DNA of 64,000 nucleotides from Streptomyces sp. NRRL S-244 (GCF_000717915.1 NZ_JOCX01000002.1:319520-383519), one strand, 5' to 3'; positions 33,301-42,041 are shown, counted from the first letter of the stretch. Notes: generated by a model not told the origin, from the sequence alone. A program made the numbers and translations.

Positions 33301-34885
33301 TCCGCTCCAGCGTCTCCTCGGCCTGCTTGCGCAGGGTGGTGGCCCGCTCGACGGCCTCGGCGCGGACCCGCTCGCTCTCGGCGCTCGCCCCGCCGCGCAG
33401 CTCGTCCGCGTCCGACTTGGCCTTGCCCAGCAGTTCCTCGGCGGTCCGGGCCGCCTCCTCGATCTGCTGGACGGCCTCGCGGCGCGCCTCGCCGCGGATC
33501 CGCTCGCCCTCGGCGACGGCCTCCGCGCGCAGCTGCTCGGCCTCGCCGCGCAGCCGCCGGGCCTCCTCCTGGAGTTCGACGGTCCGGGCCCGGTACTCCT
33601 CGGTGTCGTCCTTCGCGGCGCCCTTGAGCTCATCGGCGGTGGTGGCCGCCTGGACGCGCAGCCGCTCCGCCTCGGACTCGGCCTCGCGGCGGATCCGCTC
33701 GGCCTCCTCGGACGCGGCGCGGGTGGTGGCCCGCGCGTCCTCCGAGGCCTTGTTCAGTACGTCCTCGGCGGTGCGGGCCGCCTTCGCCAGCTGGGCGGCC
33801 GTGTCCTCGGCCGCCGCAGCGCGGGCCTGCTCCGCGGCCTCCGCGCGCAGCCGCTCGACGCCGGCGCGGGCGTCGGCGAGGGTCTGCTCGGCCTCGGCCT
33901 TGAGGACCTCGGCCTCCTTGGTGGCCTCGCCGACCAGCCGGGCCACCTGCTCCTTGGCCGTGCGGGTGCGCTGCTCGTTCACCGACTCCGCGGAGGCGAG
34001 CTGGCGGGCGGAGCTCTCCTTGGCCTCCGCGAGGAGCTTCTCGGCCTCGGCACGCGCGGTGCGCAGGGCGCCGTCGGCCTCCTGGACCCGCTGCTCGGCC
34101 ACCCGGCCGAGGTCGAGGGTCTGCTGCCGGGTCTGCTCGGCCTCGGCGGTGGTGCTGCTGCGCAGCCGCTCGGCGTGCTCGGTGGCCTCCTGGGCCTGCG
34201 CGGAGGCGGCGGTCAGCAGCCGCTCGGCCTCCTTGCGCGCACGCAGCAGGGTCGCCTCGGTCTCCGCGCGGGCGGCCTCGGCGTCGGCGGTCAGCCGGCG
34301 GCGGGTCTCCTCCGCGACGCGGGCGGCCTCGGCGCGGGCCGCGTTCAGGGACTGCTCGGCCTCGGCGCGGGACTCGTCCATGAGCCGGCGGGCCTGGGAC
34401 TCCGTACGGGCGCGCAGCTGCTCGGCCCAGGCCACGTTCTCGTTGACGTGCGCCTCGACGGTCTGGCGGCGCTCGTTGAGCTCCTGGTCCAGGCGCTGGC
34501 GGCGGTTGACGGCCTCGGCGTGCAGCTCGGCCTGCAGGCGCGCCTGGTGCTCGGCGTGCTCCTGGAGGATGCGCTGGGTCTGCGCCCGGGCGTCGCGCAG
34601 CTCGCGCTCGGCGTCCGAGCGCATCTGGTCGGCCTGGATCTGGGCATTGCGCAGCAGCTGCTCCGCCTGGTAGCCCATGTCCGCGCTGTCGTAGGCGGGG
34701 CGGGACGCCAGATTGCGGCGTACCTCGTGGAGCTTGGCGCGCAGCACCTCGACTTGATAGCCGAGGTCTTCGGCGTGCTGGACGGCCTTCCCGCGCTCCT
34801 TCTTCAGCCGCTCCATCTCGGCTTCGAAGCGCGAGAGATGGTCGGCTTCAGCCTGATGGCTCTCCTGGCTTTCGTAGCCCCGCAC
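30350..34885 (-). CDS. scy: Scy, polarisome scaffold coiled-coil protein
   Basis: Very long coiled-coil protein, 1511 residues from GTG 34885 (MRGYESQESHQAEADHLSRFEAEM). Scy recruits DivIVA, FilP and other factors to build the hyphal tip organising centre. After a conserved N-terminal region (to about residue 150) the sequence is an E/A/R-rich hendecad coiled coil with a visible 51-residue repeat. The short Gly/Lys/Ala tail is non-coiled. The frame is open to 35041 but the upstream part does not resemble Scy; GGGAC precedes GTG 34885. S. coelicolor Scy is about 1326 residues as I recall, so this copy is longer. Confidence 0.93.
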   Translation of the reverse strand: MRGYESQESHQAEADHLSRFEAEMERLKKERGKAVQHAEDLGYQVEVLRAKLHEVRRNLASRPAYDSADMGYQAEQLLRNAQIQADQMRSDAERELRDARAQTQRILQEHAEHQARLQAELHAEAVNRRQRLDQELNERRQTVEAHVNENVAWAEQLRARTESQARRLMDESRAEAEQSLNAARAEAARVAEETRRRLTADAEAARAETEATLLRARKEAERLLTAASAQAQEATEHAERLRSSTTAEAEQTRQQTLDLGRVAEQRVQEADGALRTARAEAEKLLAEAKESSARQLASAESVNEQRTRTAKEQVARLVGEATKEAEVLKAEAEQTLADARAGVERLRAEAAEQARAAAAEDTAAQLAKAARTAEDVLNKASEDARATTRAASEEAERIRREAESEAERLRVQAATTADELKGAAKDDTEEYRARTVELQEEARRLRGEAEQLRAEAVAEGERIRGEARREAVQQIEEAARTAEELLGKAKSDADELRGGASAESERVRAEAVERATTLRKQAEETLERTRAEAERLRGEAEEQAESVRAEADAAARARREETEQALAAKRAEADEELVRLHSEAESRLGTAEQTLRDARGAAENIRRETAEEADRLRAESAERIRTLQAQSEAEADQLRTDAADDAGRTRAEAEQVAVRLRSEAESEAERVRSEAKETANRLRAEAKAAAERVAAEAAEALAAAQEEAARRRREAEETLASARTDADSERAQAREQSEELLASARKRSEEAQAEAARLTEEAERRAAELVSAAEATAQQVRDSVAGLREEAEEEITGLRSAAEHAAERTKTEAEEEAARVRADAYDERERATEDANRIRSEARAETDAAKALAERTVGEAIAEAEQLRGDTAEYAQRLRTEATDALAAAERDASRTRADARNDANRIRGEAAEALESSRAEGGRIVTEATAEAKRLTDEAEAANAVTVGEAAAEAERLTTEATEAADATRAEAADTLDEARSEANRLRTEAAEQADRLITEAASEADKLTSETRAANEATVGEATAKAERLTRQASDMLAAAERDAARVLVDARNEGDRLVDETRAANEATVGEAAAEAERLRAEAARTLDDARAEGGRIIGEATAEADRVTVAANETLASAERESEQTLDDARAEAGRLRGEAAEQADRLITEAASEAEKLTEQTRRDNERTVGEAQAEAERLRAEASEALASAQEHATRTRSEAERVKAEAATEAERTRTEARAESERLLDEAREAANKRRSEAAEQVDRLITEAASEADILTNDAQAQALAATTAAEEQADAMVDAARKEAARISSEATVEGNSLVEKARTDADELLVGARSDAAAIRERAEELRSRVEGEVEELHERARRESAEQMKSAGERVDKLVRAATEQSVEAEAKAKALVSDASSEASKVRIAAVRKAEALLKEAEQKKAELARVAEKALAEAQAEAERLVDEGRRELEVLVRRREDIQAEISRVQDVLEALESFEAPSGGGKPAVGGQGAGGVKAGAAAGSTRSGGKASEG
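31122..31900 (-). repeat. 153-bp (51-residue) repeat phase inside scy
   Basis: The codons for the peptide DRLITEAASEA recur with the base string GTGATGAGC (plus strand) starting at 31122, 31428 and 31887. The offsets are 306 and 459 bp, exactly two and three units of 153 bp. The peptide TVGEA-x-AKAERL/AEAERL recurs 51 residues apart in the same region. Confidence 0.9.
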
Positions 34886-35076
34886 AGCGCGGTCCCATCC
34901 GTCCCCTGGTCGCAAGCTCACTCCCAATTGAGCATCGCTCGCCCGCTGAACGACGCCCCCGGGGAATGGTGTCAGATACCGGGGCAGGGGTTCGGGCCCC
35001 GACCCCGTCTCCGCACCGAACCCCGGCCGAGCCATGGCCACTCTACCGGCCGGGGAATCGGGCCATCAGTGGTCCG

Positions 35077-35505
35077 TCAGTGGTCGGGGTTCGAAGTGAC
35101 CAGTTCGGTGAGGACTCCGTGGCAGTCCTTGGGGTGCAGGAAGGTGATGGAGGAGCCCATCGAGCCCGTGCGGGGCTGGTCGTAGAGGACCCGGACGCCC
35201 TTGCCGCGGATGGCCTCCGAGTCGCCGAGGACGTCCTCGGTGCCGAAGGCGATGTGGTGCACGCCCTCGCCGTTCTTGGCCAGCCACTTGCCCACCGCGG
35301 AGTCCTCGCGGGTGGGTTCGAGGAGCTGGAGGTAGGAGGCGCCGCCGTCGGAGGTCCCGTTGATCTTGAGCATGGCCTCGCGGACGCCCTGCTCCTCGTT
35401 GACCTCGGAGTGGAACACCTCGAATCCGTACGTGGCACGGTAGAACTCGACAGTCTTGTCCAGGTCGAAGCAGGCGATCCCGATGTGGTCGATTCTTGTC
35501 AGCAT
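35077..35505 (-). CDS. mce: Methylmalonyl-CoA epimerase
   Basis: Vicinal-oxygen-chelate protein of 142 residues that interconverts (R)- and (S)-methylmalonyl-CoA. It begins LTRIDHIGIACFDLDKTVEFY and has GVHHIAFGTED and ITFLHPKDCHGVLTELV, giving the metal-binding His, His and Glu set of the family. ATG 35505 is the natural start; the longer open frame upstream runs antisense through the thiolase. It is divergent from the thiolase gene, 136 bp apart. Confidence 0.93.
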   Translation of the reverse strand: MLTRIDHIGIACFDLDKTVEFYRATYGFEVFHSEVNEEQGVREAMLKINGTSDGGASYLQLLEPTREDSAVGKWLAKNGEGVHHIAFGTEDVLGDSEAIRGKGVRVLYDQPRTGSMGSSITFLHPKDCHGVLTELVTSNPDH

Positions 35506-35641
35506 GGGACCAGTGCACCGCTGCGGAGGGCGGTCACGCAACGTGCCAGCGATCACACCGACTGCCCGGTGACGGCGCGGGTACCGCTCAGTACATTCAT
35601 GTAAACCCTCGTTCACCCTCATCTTCAAGGGGCTGTGCTCC

Positions 35642-36844
35642 ATGTCCGGAACGAACAACACCACGTCAGTGATCGTCGCCGGGGCCCGCACCCCCATGGG
35701 GCGGCTGCTCGGCTCGCTGAAGTCCTTCTCGGGTGCCGACCTCGGCGGGTTCGCCATCAAGTCCGCGCTGGAGCGGGCCGGCATCACCGGTGACCAGGTG
35801 CAATACGTGATCATGGGCCAGGTGCTGCAGGCCGGCGCGGGCCAGATCCCCGCGCGCCAGGCGGCGGTCAAGGGCGGCATCCCCATGAACGTCCCGGCGC
35901 TCACGATCAACAAGGTGTGCCTCTCCGGCCTCGACGCGATCGCTCTGGCCGACCAGCTCATCCGCGCGGGCGAGTTCGACATCGTGGTCGCGGGCGGCCA
36001 GGAGTCCATGACCAACGCCCCGCACCTGCTGCCGAAGTCCCGAGAGGGCTTCAAGTACGGCGCGATCGAGATGCTGGACGCGATGGCCTACGACGGCCTC
36101 ACCGACGCCTTCGAGCACATCGCGATGGGCGAGTCCACCGAGAAGCACAACACCCGCCTGGGCATCGAGCGCGCCCCGCAGGACGAGTTCGCCGCCGCCT
36201 CGCACCAGCGGGCCGCCGCCGCGCAGAAGAACGGCGTCTTCGAGGCCGAGATCACCCCGGTCGAGATCCCGCAGCGCAAGGGCGAGCCGGTCCTCTTCTC
36301 CCAGGACGAGGGCATCCGCCCGGAGACCACGGTCGAGTCCCTCGGCAAGCTGCGCCCCGCCTTCGCCAAGGACGGCACGATCACGGCCGGCACCTCCTCG
36401 CAGATCTCCGACGGCGCCGCCGCCGTGGTCGTGATGAGCAAGGCGAAGGCCGAGGAGCTGGGTCTGGAGTGGATCGCCGAGATCGGCGCCCACGGAAACG
36501 TGGCCGGTCCCGACAACTCGCTCCAGTCGCAGCCGTCGAACGCGATCCTGCACGCCCTGAAGAAGGACGGCCTCCAGGTCTCCGACCTGGACCTCATCGA
36601 GATCAACGAGGCCTTCGCGGCGGTCGCCGTGCAGTCAATGAAGGACCTGGGCGTGACCCCGGAAAGGGTGAACGTCAACGGTGGCGCCATTGCCCTGGGC
36701 CACCCGATCGGCATGTCCGGCGCCCGCGTGGTGCTGCACCTGGCGCTGGAGCTGGCGCGCCGCGGCGGCGGGGTCGGCGCGGCCGCGCTGTGCGGCGGCG
36801 GCGGCCAGGGCGACGCCCTGATCGTCCGGGTCCCGAAGAAGTAG
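35642..36844 (+). CDS. Acetyl-CoA C-acetyltransferase (thiolase)
   Basis: Thiolase of 400 residues condensing two acetyl-CoA or cleaving acetoacetyl-CoA. Catalytic residues are Cys93 ([12 protein letters not shown]), the histidine in [10 protein letters not shown] and the C-terminal Cys in [18 protein letters not shown] nine bases before ATG 35642 is the ribosome site. It is followed by meaB after 70 bp and probably co-transcribed; the pairing with epimerase and MeaB points to ethylmalonyl-CoA/propionate metabolism. Confidence 0.93.
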   Translation: MSGTNNTTSVIVAGARTPMGRLLGSLKSFSGADLGGFAIKSALERAGITGDQVQYVIMGQVLQAGAGQIPARQAAVKGGIPMNVPALTINKVCLSGLDAIALADQLIRAGEFDIVVAGGQESMTNAPHLLPKSREGFKYGAIEMLDAMAYDGLTDAFEHIAMGESTEKHNTRLGIERAPQDEFAAASHQRAAAAQKNGVFEAEITPVEIPQRKGEPVLFSQDEGIRPETTVESLGKLRPAFAKDGTITAGTSSQISDGAAAVVVMSKAKAEELGLEWIAEIGAHGNVAGPDNSLQSQPSNAILHALKKDGLQVSDLDLIEINEAFAAVAVQSMKDLGVTPERVNVNGGAIALGHPIGMSGARVVLHLALELARRGGGVGAAALCGGGGQGDALIVRVPKK

Positions 36845-36914
36845 GACCGCCGCCCCGTACCCGAAGCCGTACCCGAATCCGTACCCGCAGCGAGAACCGA
36901 GGAGCGCAGCACGT

Positions 36915-37874
36915 ATGACGGTGGACGTCCCCCAGCTGGTGGCCCAGGCGCGTGAGGGCAGGCCGAGAGCGGTGGCCCGGCTGATCTCGCTGGTCGAGGG
37001 GGCGTCCCCGCAGCTGCGCGAGGTGATGGCGGCCCTGGCCCCGCTGACGGGCGGGGCATACGTGGTGGGCCTGACCGGCTCCCCGGGCGTGGGCAAGTCC
37101 ACGTCCACCTCGGCGCTGGTCTCCGCGTACCGCAAGGCCGGCAAGCGGGTCGGCGTCCTCGCCGTCGACCCGTCCTCGCCGTTCTCCGGCGGTGCGCTGC
37201 TCGGCGACCGGGTCCGGATGTCGGACCACGCCTCCGACCCGGGGGTCTACATCCGCTCCATGGCCACCCGCGGCCACCTGGGCGGCCTGGCCTGGGCCGC
37301 CCCGCAGGCGATCCGGGTGCTGGACGCGGCCGGCTGCGAGGTGATCCTGGTCGAGACGGTCGGGGTCGGGCAGTCGGAGGTGGAGATCGCCTCGCAGGCC
37401 GACACCTCGGTGGTGCTGCTGGCCCCCGGGATGGGCGACGGGATCCAGGCCGCGAAGGCGGGAATCCTGGAGATCGGCGACGTGTACGTGGTGAACAAGG
37501 CGGACCGGGACGGTGCCGACGCCACCGCCCGGGAGCTCAACCACATGCTGGGCCTCGGGGAGTCCCGGGGCGCGGGCGACTGGCGGCCACCGATCGTCAA
37601 GACGGTCGCGGCGCGCGGCCAGGGCATCGACGAGCTGGTCGAGGCCCTGGAGAAGCACCGGGCGTGGATGGACGAGCGCGGGGTGCTGGCCGAGCGGCGT
37701 ACGGCCCGGGCCGCGCGCGAGGTGGAGACCATCGCGGTGACGGCCCTGCGGGCCCGGATGGCGGACGTGCGCGGGGACGCGCACCTCGACGCCCTCGCGG
37801 CCCGGGTCGCGGCCGGCGAGCTGGATCCGTACGCGGCGGCGGACACCCTGCTGGCGACGCTGACGGAGGCCTGA
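36915..37874 (+). CDS. meaB: MeaB, G-protein chaperone of adenosylcobalamin-dependent mutase
   Basis: GTPase of 319 residues of the MeaB/ArgK family: P-loop GSPGVGKST, metal loop DPSSPFSGGALLGDRVRM, switch motif ETVGVGQSE and base-recognition NKADRDG. It loads cobalamin into and protects methylmalonyl-CoA or isobutyryl-CoA mutase. GAGGAG before the ATG supports the start. Its client may be icmA at 50.9 kb or methylmalonyl-CoA mutase encoded elsewhere. Confidence 0.94.
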   Translation: MTVDVPQLVAQAREGRPRAVARLISLVEGASPQLREVMAALAPLTGGAYVVGLTGSPGVGKSTSTSALVSAYRKAGKRVGVLAVDPSSPFSGGALLGDRVRMSDHASDPGVYIRSMATRGHLGGLAWAAPQAIRVLDAAGCEVILVETVGVGQSEVEIASQADTSVVLLAPGMGDGIQAAKAGILEIGDVYVVNKADRDGADATARELNHMLGLGESRGAGDWRPPIVKTVAARGQGIDELVEALEKHRAWMDERGVLAERRTARAAREVETIAVTALRARMADVRGDAHLDALAARVAAGELDPYAAADTLLATLTEA

Positions 37875-37897
37875 GCGGCCGTACGGCGTACGTACGC

Positions 37898-37933
37898 GAG
37901 AGCCGCGCCCCGTTCCTGCGGGGCGCGGCTCTC
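37898..37933. terminator. Bidirectional terminator between meaB and bL37
   Basis: Perfect 14-bp stem (37898-37911 with 37920-37933), 8-base loop, between convergent genes. Confidence 0.9.
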
Positions 37934-37954
37934 GTACGTCTGCGGACGGACCGG

Positions 37955-38029
37955 TCAGGCGTTGGGACGCTTGCCGTGGTTCGCCTTCTTCTTCTTGCGT
38001 GCTCGCTTCTTGTTGCCGCGCTTGGCCAT
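37955..38029 (-). CDS. Ribosomal protein bL37 (24 residues)
   Basis: A tiny, extremely basic ORF reading MAKRGNKKRA, a run of lysines, then ANHGKRPNA. It matches the actinobacterial large-subunit protein bL37 known from mycobacterial ribosome structures. The ribosome site GAGGGAG is eight bases before the ATG. It is too short for ordinary gene finders and lies between meaB and a PepSY protein gene. It presumably binds 23S rRNA; identification rests on size, charge and the KRPNA end. Confidence 0.85.
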   Translation of the reverse strand: MAKRGNKKRARKKKKANHGKRPNA

Positions 38030-38089
38030 GACGCCACTCCCTCGAAGATCGGGGTAATCCGGGCGCTCGCCAGTCTAGGGGCGCCCGAT

Positions 38090-38117
38090 CCGGTCCGCAC
38101 GGGAACCCGCGGACCGG
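38090..38117 (-). terminator. Terminator after the PepSY protein gene
   Basis: Perfect 9-bp stem CCGGTCCGC/GCGGACCGG with a 10-base loop, 6 bp past the stop at 38124. Confidence 0.8.
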
Positions 38118-38123
38118 CGCGTG

Positions 38124-38699
38124 TCAGTTGTCGTCGTCGTTGCCATCGCCGTCCGAGTCCGATGTGGACACCGTCGCCTTGCCCGAGGTGGCGTCGACGT
38201 GGACGTTGGTGGTCTTGTCACCGGACTTGACCTCGACGTTCCAGTAGCGGGAGCCGTTGTCGTCATCGTCGTCCCATTCCACGGACGAGACCTGCCCGGA
38301 ATGGGCGGCGACGGCCGCCTTCATCGCCTGGAGGGCGGTGACCTTCGCGGCGACCACCGCCTTGTTCCCGCCGTCGTCGTCGCTGTTGTCGTCCGCATTC
38401 TCGGTGAACACCTTGCCGCTGCGGGTGTCGACCGTCAGCTCCGCGTGCTTGCCGTTCTTGGCGATGACGTCGACGTGCCAGACGGCGCCGTCCTTGTCGA
38501 GGGACTCCACGACACCGGGGTACTTCTTCAGCGCCGCGGCGACCGCGCCCGCGGCGTCCACGTCGGCGCGGGCCGGGGCGGCCGCGGGGGCGGTTCTCGC
38601 CGCGTCGGCCGTGTGCGCGGCGGCGGCCACCGCCGGGCCCCCGGCCAGCAGGACCACGGCCGCGGCCGTGGAAACGTACGCCTTGTGCTTGCCGTGCAT
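38124..38699 (-). CDS. Secreted protein with two PepSY domains
   Basis: Protein of 191 residues: a signal peptide (about 1-32, KHKAYVSTAAAVVLLAGGPAVAAAAH), then two PepSY repeats (about 45-100 and 110-175), each ending in a VDTRSGKV / VDATSGKA strand. The linker and C terminus are Asp-rich (DDNSDDDGG, SDSDGDGNDDDN), which could bind calcium. PepSY domains often inhibit or chaperone secreted peptidases. ATG 38699 has AGGAGG seven bases upstream; the earlier ATG at 38723 has none. Confidence 0.87.
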   Translation of the reverse strand: MHGKHKAYVSTAAAVVLLAGGPAVAAAAHTADAARTAPAAAPARADVDAAGAVAAALKKYPGVVESLDKDGAVWHVDVIAKNGKHAELTVDTRSGKVFTENADDNSDDDGGNKAVVAAKVTALQAMKAAVAAHSGQVSSVEWDDDDDNGSRYWNVEVKSGDKTTNVHVDATSGKATVSTSDSDGDGNDDDN

Positions 38700-38860
38700 G
38701 GCTGACCTCCTCTGGCCGGCCATGCGCTTACGGTTGCTCGGCGGGCGGCCGGCGAGCGAGCGTTACCACTCATTCTCGGGGCCGCCGCCCGGGTCGGCAC
38801 CCCGGACCGGGCGCCGTCCGGGCGGTCCCGGGCCGGCCGTGGGCCGGTCCAGGTCCGGTG

Positions 38861-39346
38861 TCAGGCCTTGCCGCGCTGGTCCCGCAGGTGCGTCGCGACC
38901 GGCTCCAGCGAGGCGCGCAGCGCCGCCAGGGCCTCCGGCGGCAGCAGGTCGATGAAGTGCCGTCGGACGGACGCCACGTGGTGCGGGGCGACCTTCCGCA
39001 TGAGCTCCATGCCCTCGTCGGTCAGGACGGCGTACAGCCCCCGGCGGTCGGACTCGCAGTTCACCCGGACGACCAGGCCCGCGGTCTCCATGCGGGTGAT
39101 CTGGTGGGACAGCCGGCTCTTGGACTGGAGCGTCGACGTCGCGAGATCGCTCATCCGCATCCGGTGGTCCTCCGACTCGGAGAGGTTCACCAGGATCTCG
39201 TAGTCGTTGTTGGTGAGTCCGAAGGGCTGGAGATCCTTTTCCAGCTGGTGCATCAGCAGCCGGCTGACGTCCAGATGGGTGCGCCAGGTGCACTGCTCGG
39301 CCTCGGTCAGCCAGCGTGTGGCCGTCTCGGTCTCCATGGTCTCCAT
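38861..39346 (-). CDS. MarR-family transcriptional regulator
   Basis: Winged-helix regulator of 161 residues. The HTH core is NNDYEILVNLSESEDHRMRMSDLATSTLQSKSRLSHQITRME and the wing GLVVRVNCESDRRGLYAVLT. It likely binds an operator in the unusually AT-rich stretch upstream of it (39347-39400). Two ATGs nine bases apart (39346 and 39337) could start translation. It lies head-to-tail after the AIM24 operon and may be co-regulated with it. Ligand unknown. Confidence 0.88.
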   Translation of the reverse strand: METMETETATRWLTEAEQCTWRTHLDVSRLLMHQLEKDLQPFGLTNNDYEILVNLSESEDHRMRMSDLATSTLQSKSRLSHQITRMETAGLVVRVNCESDRRGLYAVLTDEGMELMRKVAPHHVASVRRHFIDLLPPEALAALRASLEPVATHLRDQRGKA

Positions 39347-39412
39347 GAATGAACTCTACCTAAGAAGTTGAATTACGTACAAAAAAGGGAAGTCAAAGAT
39401 CAAGTCGACGGT

Positions 39413-40243
39413 CTACAGTCCGAGGCGCCGCTGGATGTCACCCAGCTGTCCCGGCATGCGCGGCACGCCCAGCTGCCCCAGCGGTCCCTGCTGCCCGTGG
39501 CCGCCGCCGTACCCGGCCCCGGGTACGCCCGCCGACTCCGCGCCGGCGCCGACGGCCCCGATCGCCTGCTCCGCCATCAGCATCTCTGAGGACTGCAACA
39601 GCACCGTCCCGGCCCCGACGAACTCGAACTGGTGTTCCTCGCCGGAGCTGCCGCCGATGCCCGTCAGCGAGCGCAGCCCGCCGATGACGCCCGACATGTA
39701 GCCGTGATCGTAGTGGTGGCAGGGGGACGGGCAGTCCGCCCAGCCCACCAGTGCCTGCGGGTCCACACGCAGCGGCGGCTCCATGAACACCACCGGCCCG
39801 TTGGACGCCGCCACGAACTTCCCCGTTCCGATCAGGGTCAGGAACCCCGGCACGATCGACTGCTTGAGGGCGAGCGAGGGCTGGAAGGCCAGCAGGTTGC
39901 CCGACCGGATCGTCAGGTTCCCATTGTCCAGGTCGTACGAGTTCACGTCGAATGCCCGGTCGGCCAGCAGCATCTTGCCCTGGCCCTCGGCCACCACCCA
40001 GTCGGCGGCGTGCATCGGCGAGTGGAAGCTGGTGCGCAGCAGCCGGTCGAAGCGGCCGTTGCCGACGCCGTTGAACTCCATGCGCCCGTAGTAGGCGATC
40101 ATCTTGCCCTTCTGCAGGAACCACTGGCTCCCCTTGAGCTCCACGCAGAAGGTGTACGCGTTCACGTTGTCGTCGGAAGGCAGGGTGTGCGGGTCGAAGA
40201 CCGTCGGGCCTCCCGGCCCGCCGATGACCGGACCAAAATTCAC
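39413..40243 (-). CDS. AIM24-family protein, third and longest of three paralogues
   Basis: Protein of 276 residues. The AIM24-like beta fold (about 20-235) carries the family hallmark of repeated glycine-rich strands such as LIGTGKFVAASNGPVVFMEP and VDPQALVGWADCPSPCHHYDHGY. It differs from its two neighbours by a Cys/His-rich insertion (CPSPCHHYDHGY) and a Gly/Pro/Gln-rich tail of about 40 residues. GTG 40243 overlaps the stop of the middle paralogue (GTGA). The family's biochemical role is unknown; the yeast member acts in mitochondria. Confidence 0.85.
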   Translation of the reverse strand: MNFGPVIGGPGGPTVFDPHTLPSDDNVNAYTFCVELKGSQWFLQKGKMIAYYGRMEFNGVGNGRFDRLLRTSFHSPMHAADWVVAEGQGKMLLADRAFDVNSYDLDNGNLTIRSGNLLAFQPSLALKQSIVPGFLTLIGTGKFVAASNGPVVFMEPPLRVDPQALVGWADCPSPCHHYDHGYMSGVIGGLRSLTGIGGSSGEEHQFEFVGAGTVLLQSSEMLMAEQAIGAVGAGAESAGVPGAGYGGGHGQQGPLGQLGVPRMPGQLGDIQRRLGL

Positions 40244-40890
40244 AGCTTCTCCTCCGAGGCCTGCACGTACACGGCTCCCTGGCCCGACAGCTCCAGCTGG
40301 AACGCCTCGCCCGAGCCGCGCCCCACCATGTCCCGCCAGCCGAGCGCGGTGGAGAGCTTGTTCCTGACGTCCCCGTGGTGGGCCACGTACGCCTGCGGGT
40401 CGACGTGGATCGGACGGTTCGGGGTGATGGGGAGCTCGATGACCCCGCCGTGGGCCATCACGGCGACCGAGCCGTGCCCCTTGAGGGTGGTGGTGAACAG
40501 GCCCTGGCCGGTCACCTGACCGCGGACCATGCCCATGACACCCCCCTGCGAGCCCATGAACATCGTGCCCTGCTGGAGCGTGCCGTCGAAGGCGAGCAGC
40601 CGGTCGGCCTCGACGTACAGGGTCTCGCCGGTCAGGTTGATCACCTGGATGTGGTGGCCGCCGTGGCCGAACATCACGGTGCCGCTGCCCTCGACCGTCA
40701 TCAGCGGGGTCTGCTCGTTCGCCACGCGGCGCCCGATCATGCCCATCACCCCGCCCTGACCGCCGGTCAGGCTCGGGGTGAAGGAGACGTCGCCGCGGTA
40801 CGCGAGCATCGCGCCGCGCTGGCTGAACATCCTCTGCCCCGGGATCACCTGGGCCTCGACCATCTTCGAGTTGATCTCGCGGAACGGCAT
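40240..40890 (-). CDS. AIM24-family protein, middle paralogue
   Basis: Protein of 216 residues beginning [33 protein letters not shown]. Repeated Gly-Gly-Val-Met-Gly-Met segments (GGQGGVMGMIGRR, SQGGVMGMVRGQ) and the strand VHVDPQAYVAHHGDV identify it with its neighbours. The start shares one base with the stop of the first paralogue (TGATG), so the three genes are translationally coupled. No signal peptide is present, so it is probably cytoplasmic or peripheral. Confidence 0.86.
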   Translation of the reverse strand: MPFREINSKMVEAQVIPGQRMFSQRGAMLAYRGDVSFTPSLTGGQGGVMGMIGRRVANEQTPLMTVEGSGTVMFGHGGHHIQVINLTGETLYVEADRLLAFDGTLQQGTMFMGSQGGVMGMVRGQVTGQGLFTTTLKGHGSVAVMAHGGVIELPITPNRPIHVDPQAYVAHHGDVRNKLSTALGWRDMVGRGSGEAFQLELSGQGAVYVQASEEKL

Positions 40891-41528
40891 CAGATGTCGC
40901 CCCCGATGGTGTTGCGCTCGCTGGGCTGCACGTAGACCAGGCCCTCGCCCTCGAAGCGGATCTGGAACGCCTCGCCCGAGCCCTCGCCGATCAGGGTGCG
41001 GAAGTTGATCCCCGACTGGAAGGACTGCTGGAGGTTCCCGGTGTGCGCGATGTACGCCCCCGGGTCGACGGAGAGCGGGTACTGGCCACTGACGCGCAGC
41101 ACCACCGCCGGGCCGTCGGACATGATCGCCGCCTGCCCGGAGCCCTCGACGGTGGTGGTGAACAGGCCGTTGCCCGTCGCCCCGCCGCGCAGGCCGGTGA
41201 AGGTGGTGCCGGTGCGCAGGCCGGCGTCGGTGCACAGGAGGTTGCTGGACTCCACGTACAGCTTCTCGCCGCGCAGGTTGACCAGATTGATTTCGCTCGC
41301 GCGGTCGGCGAAGAAGCAGGTGCCGTGCCCCTGCACTTCCATCACGGTCATCTGTTCACCCGTCAGCCGACGGGTCACCATGCCGCGCAAACCTTCGCCG
41401 CCGCCGGTCATCTTCTTGAAGGCCATCTGACCGTCGTACGCGACCATGGAGCCGTTTTTAGCTTTGACGGCATCCCCGGTCAGGTCGACGGCCAGCACCT
41501 TGCTGCCTTGGAGTCGGAACTGAGCCAC
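40890..41528 (-). CDS. AIM24-family protein, first paralogue
   Basis: Protein of 212 residues ([35 protein letters not shown]), the promoter-proximal member of the set. [22 protein letters not shown] and [19 protein letters not shown] are the shared strands. GTG 41528 has no obvious ribosome site, so leaderless or weak initiation is possible. It is divergent from a DUF3817 gene. Confidence 0.86.
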   Translation of the reverse strand: MAQFRLQGSKVLAVDLTGDAVKAKNGSMVAYDGQMAFKKMTGGGEGLRGMVTRRLTGEQMTVMEVQGHGTCFFADRASEINLVNLRGEKLYVESSNLLCTDAGLRTGTTFTGLRGGATGNGLFTTTVEGSGQAAIMSDGPAVVLRVSGQYPLSVDPGAYIAHTGNLQQSFQSGINFRTLIGEGSGEAFQIRFEGEGLVYVQPSERNTIGGDI

Positions 41529-41690
41529 GGGATGACGTTATCGGCAGCGGGCGAAGGCGAACAGGGCCCGGTGGCCGATATCCGGCGACTGCGGCATCTC
41601 GCACACCTCGGACGGCGGCCCCGCCTCAAGATCGGGCAGGGCGGCTGAGAGACTGGAACGGACCCCCGGCCACCACCCCGAAGGTTCATC

Positions 41691-42041
41691 GTGGACATCA
41701 AGACCGCTTCCGCCCTGCACCGGCTGCGCCTCATCTCCGTACCGGAGGCGCTGTCGTTCCCGGCCCTGCTGATCTTCGGATCGGTGCTGAGCCGGATCTC
41801 CGACATCGACTACCTGATGATGCCGCTCGGCATCCTGCACGGGATCCTGTTCGTCATCTACGCGGTCTTCCTGCTCGACGTGTGGAACAAGGCGAAGTGG
41901 CCGGTCAAGAAGGTCGCCCTGTTCTTCCTGCTGGCGCTGCTGCCCTTCGGCGGCCTCTACGGCGACAAGCTCCTCAAGCGCGAGGAGGCCGACAGCGTCA
42001 TGGCGGCCCGCGCCCGGCGCGAGGCGGCGAACGCAGCGTGA
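41691..42041 (+). CDS. DUF3817 membrane protein, copy 1
   Basis: Protein of 116 residues with three hydrophobic segments (about 18-34, 40-62, 72-90) and a charged C terminus. The sequence [14 protein letters not shown] and [24 protein letters not shown] is typical of DUF3817 (YdzA-like). A second copy is at 50445-50774. GTG 41691 starts it, and its stop overlaps the next gene (GTGA). Confidence 0.87.
   Translation: MDIKTASALHRLRLISVPEALSFPALLIFGSVLSRISDIDYLMMPLGILHGILFVIYAVFLLDVWNKAKWPVKKVALFFLLALLPFGGLYGDKLLKREEADSVMAARARREAANAA

Noticed and set aside
30839..35185. Open frame of 1448 codons on the + strand opposite scy
   Set aside because: It mirrors the GC-rich hendecad codons of scy; its translation is a Leu/Gly/Arg repeat with no family match.
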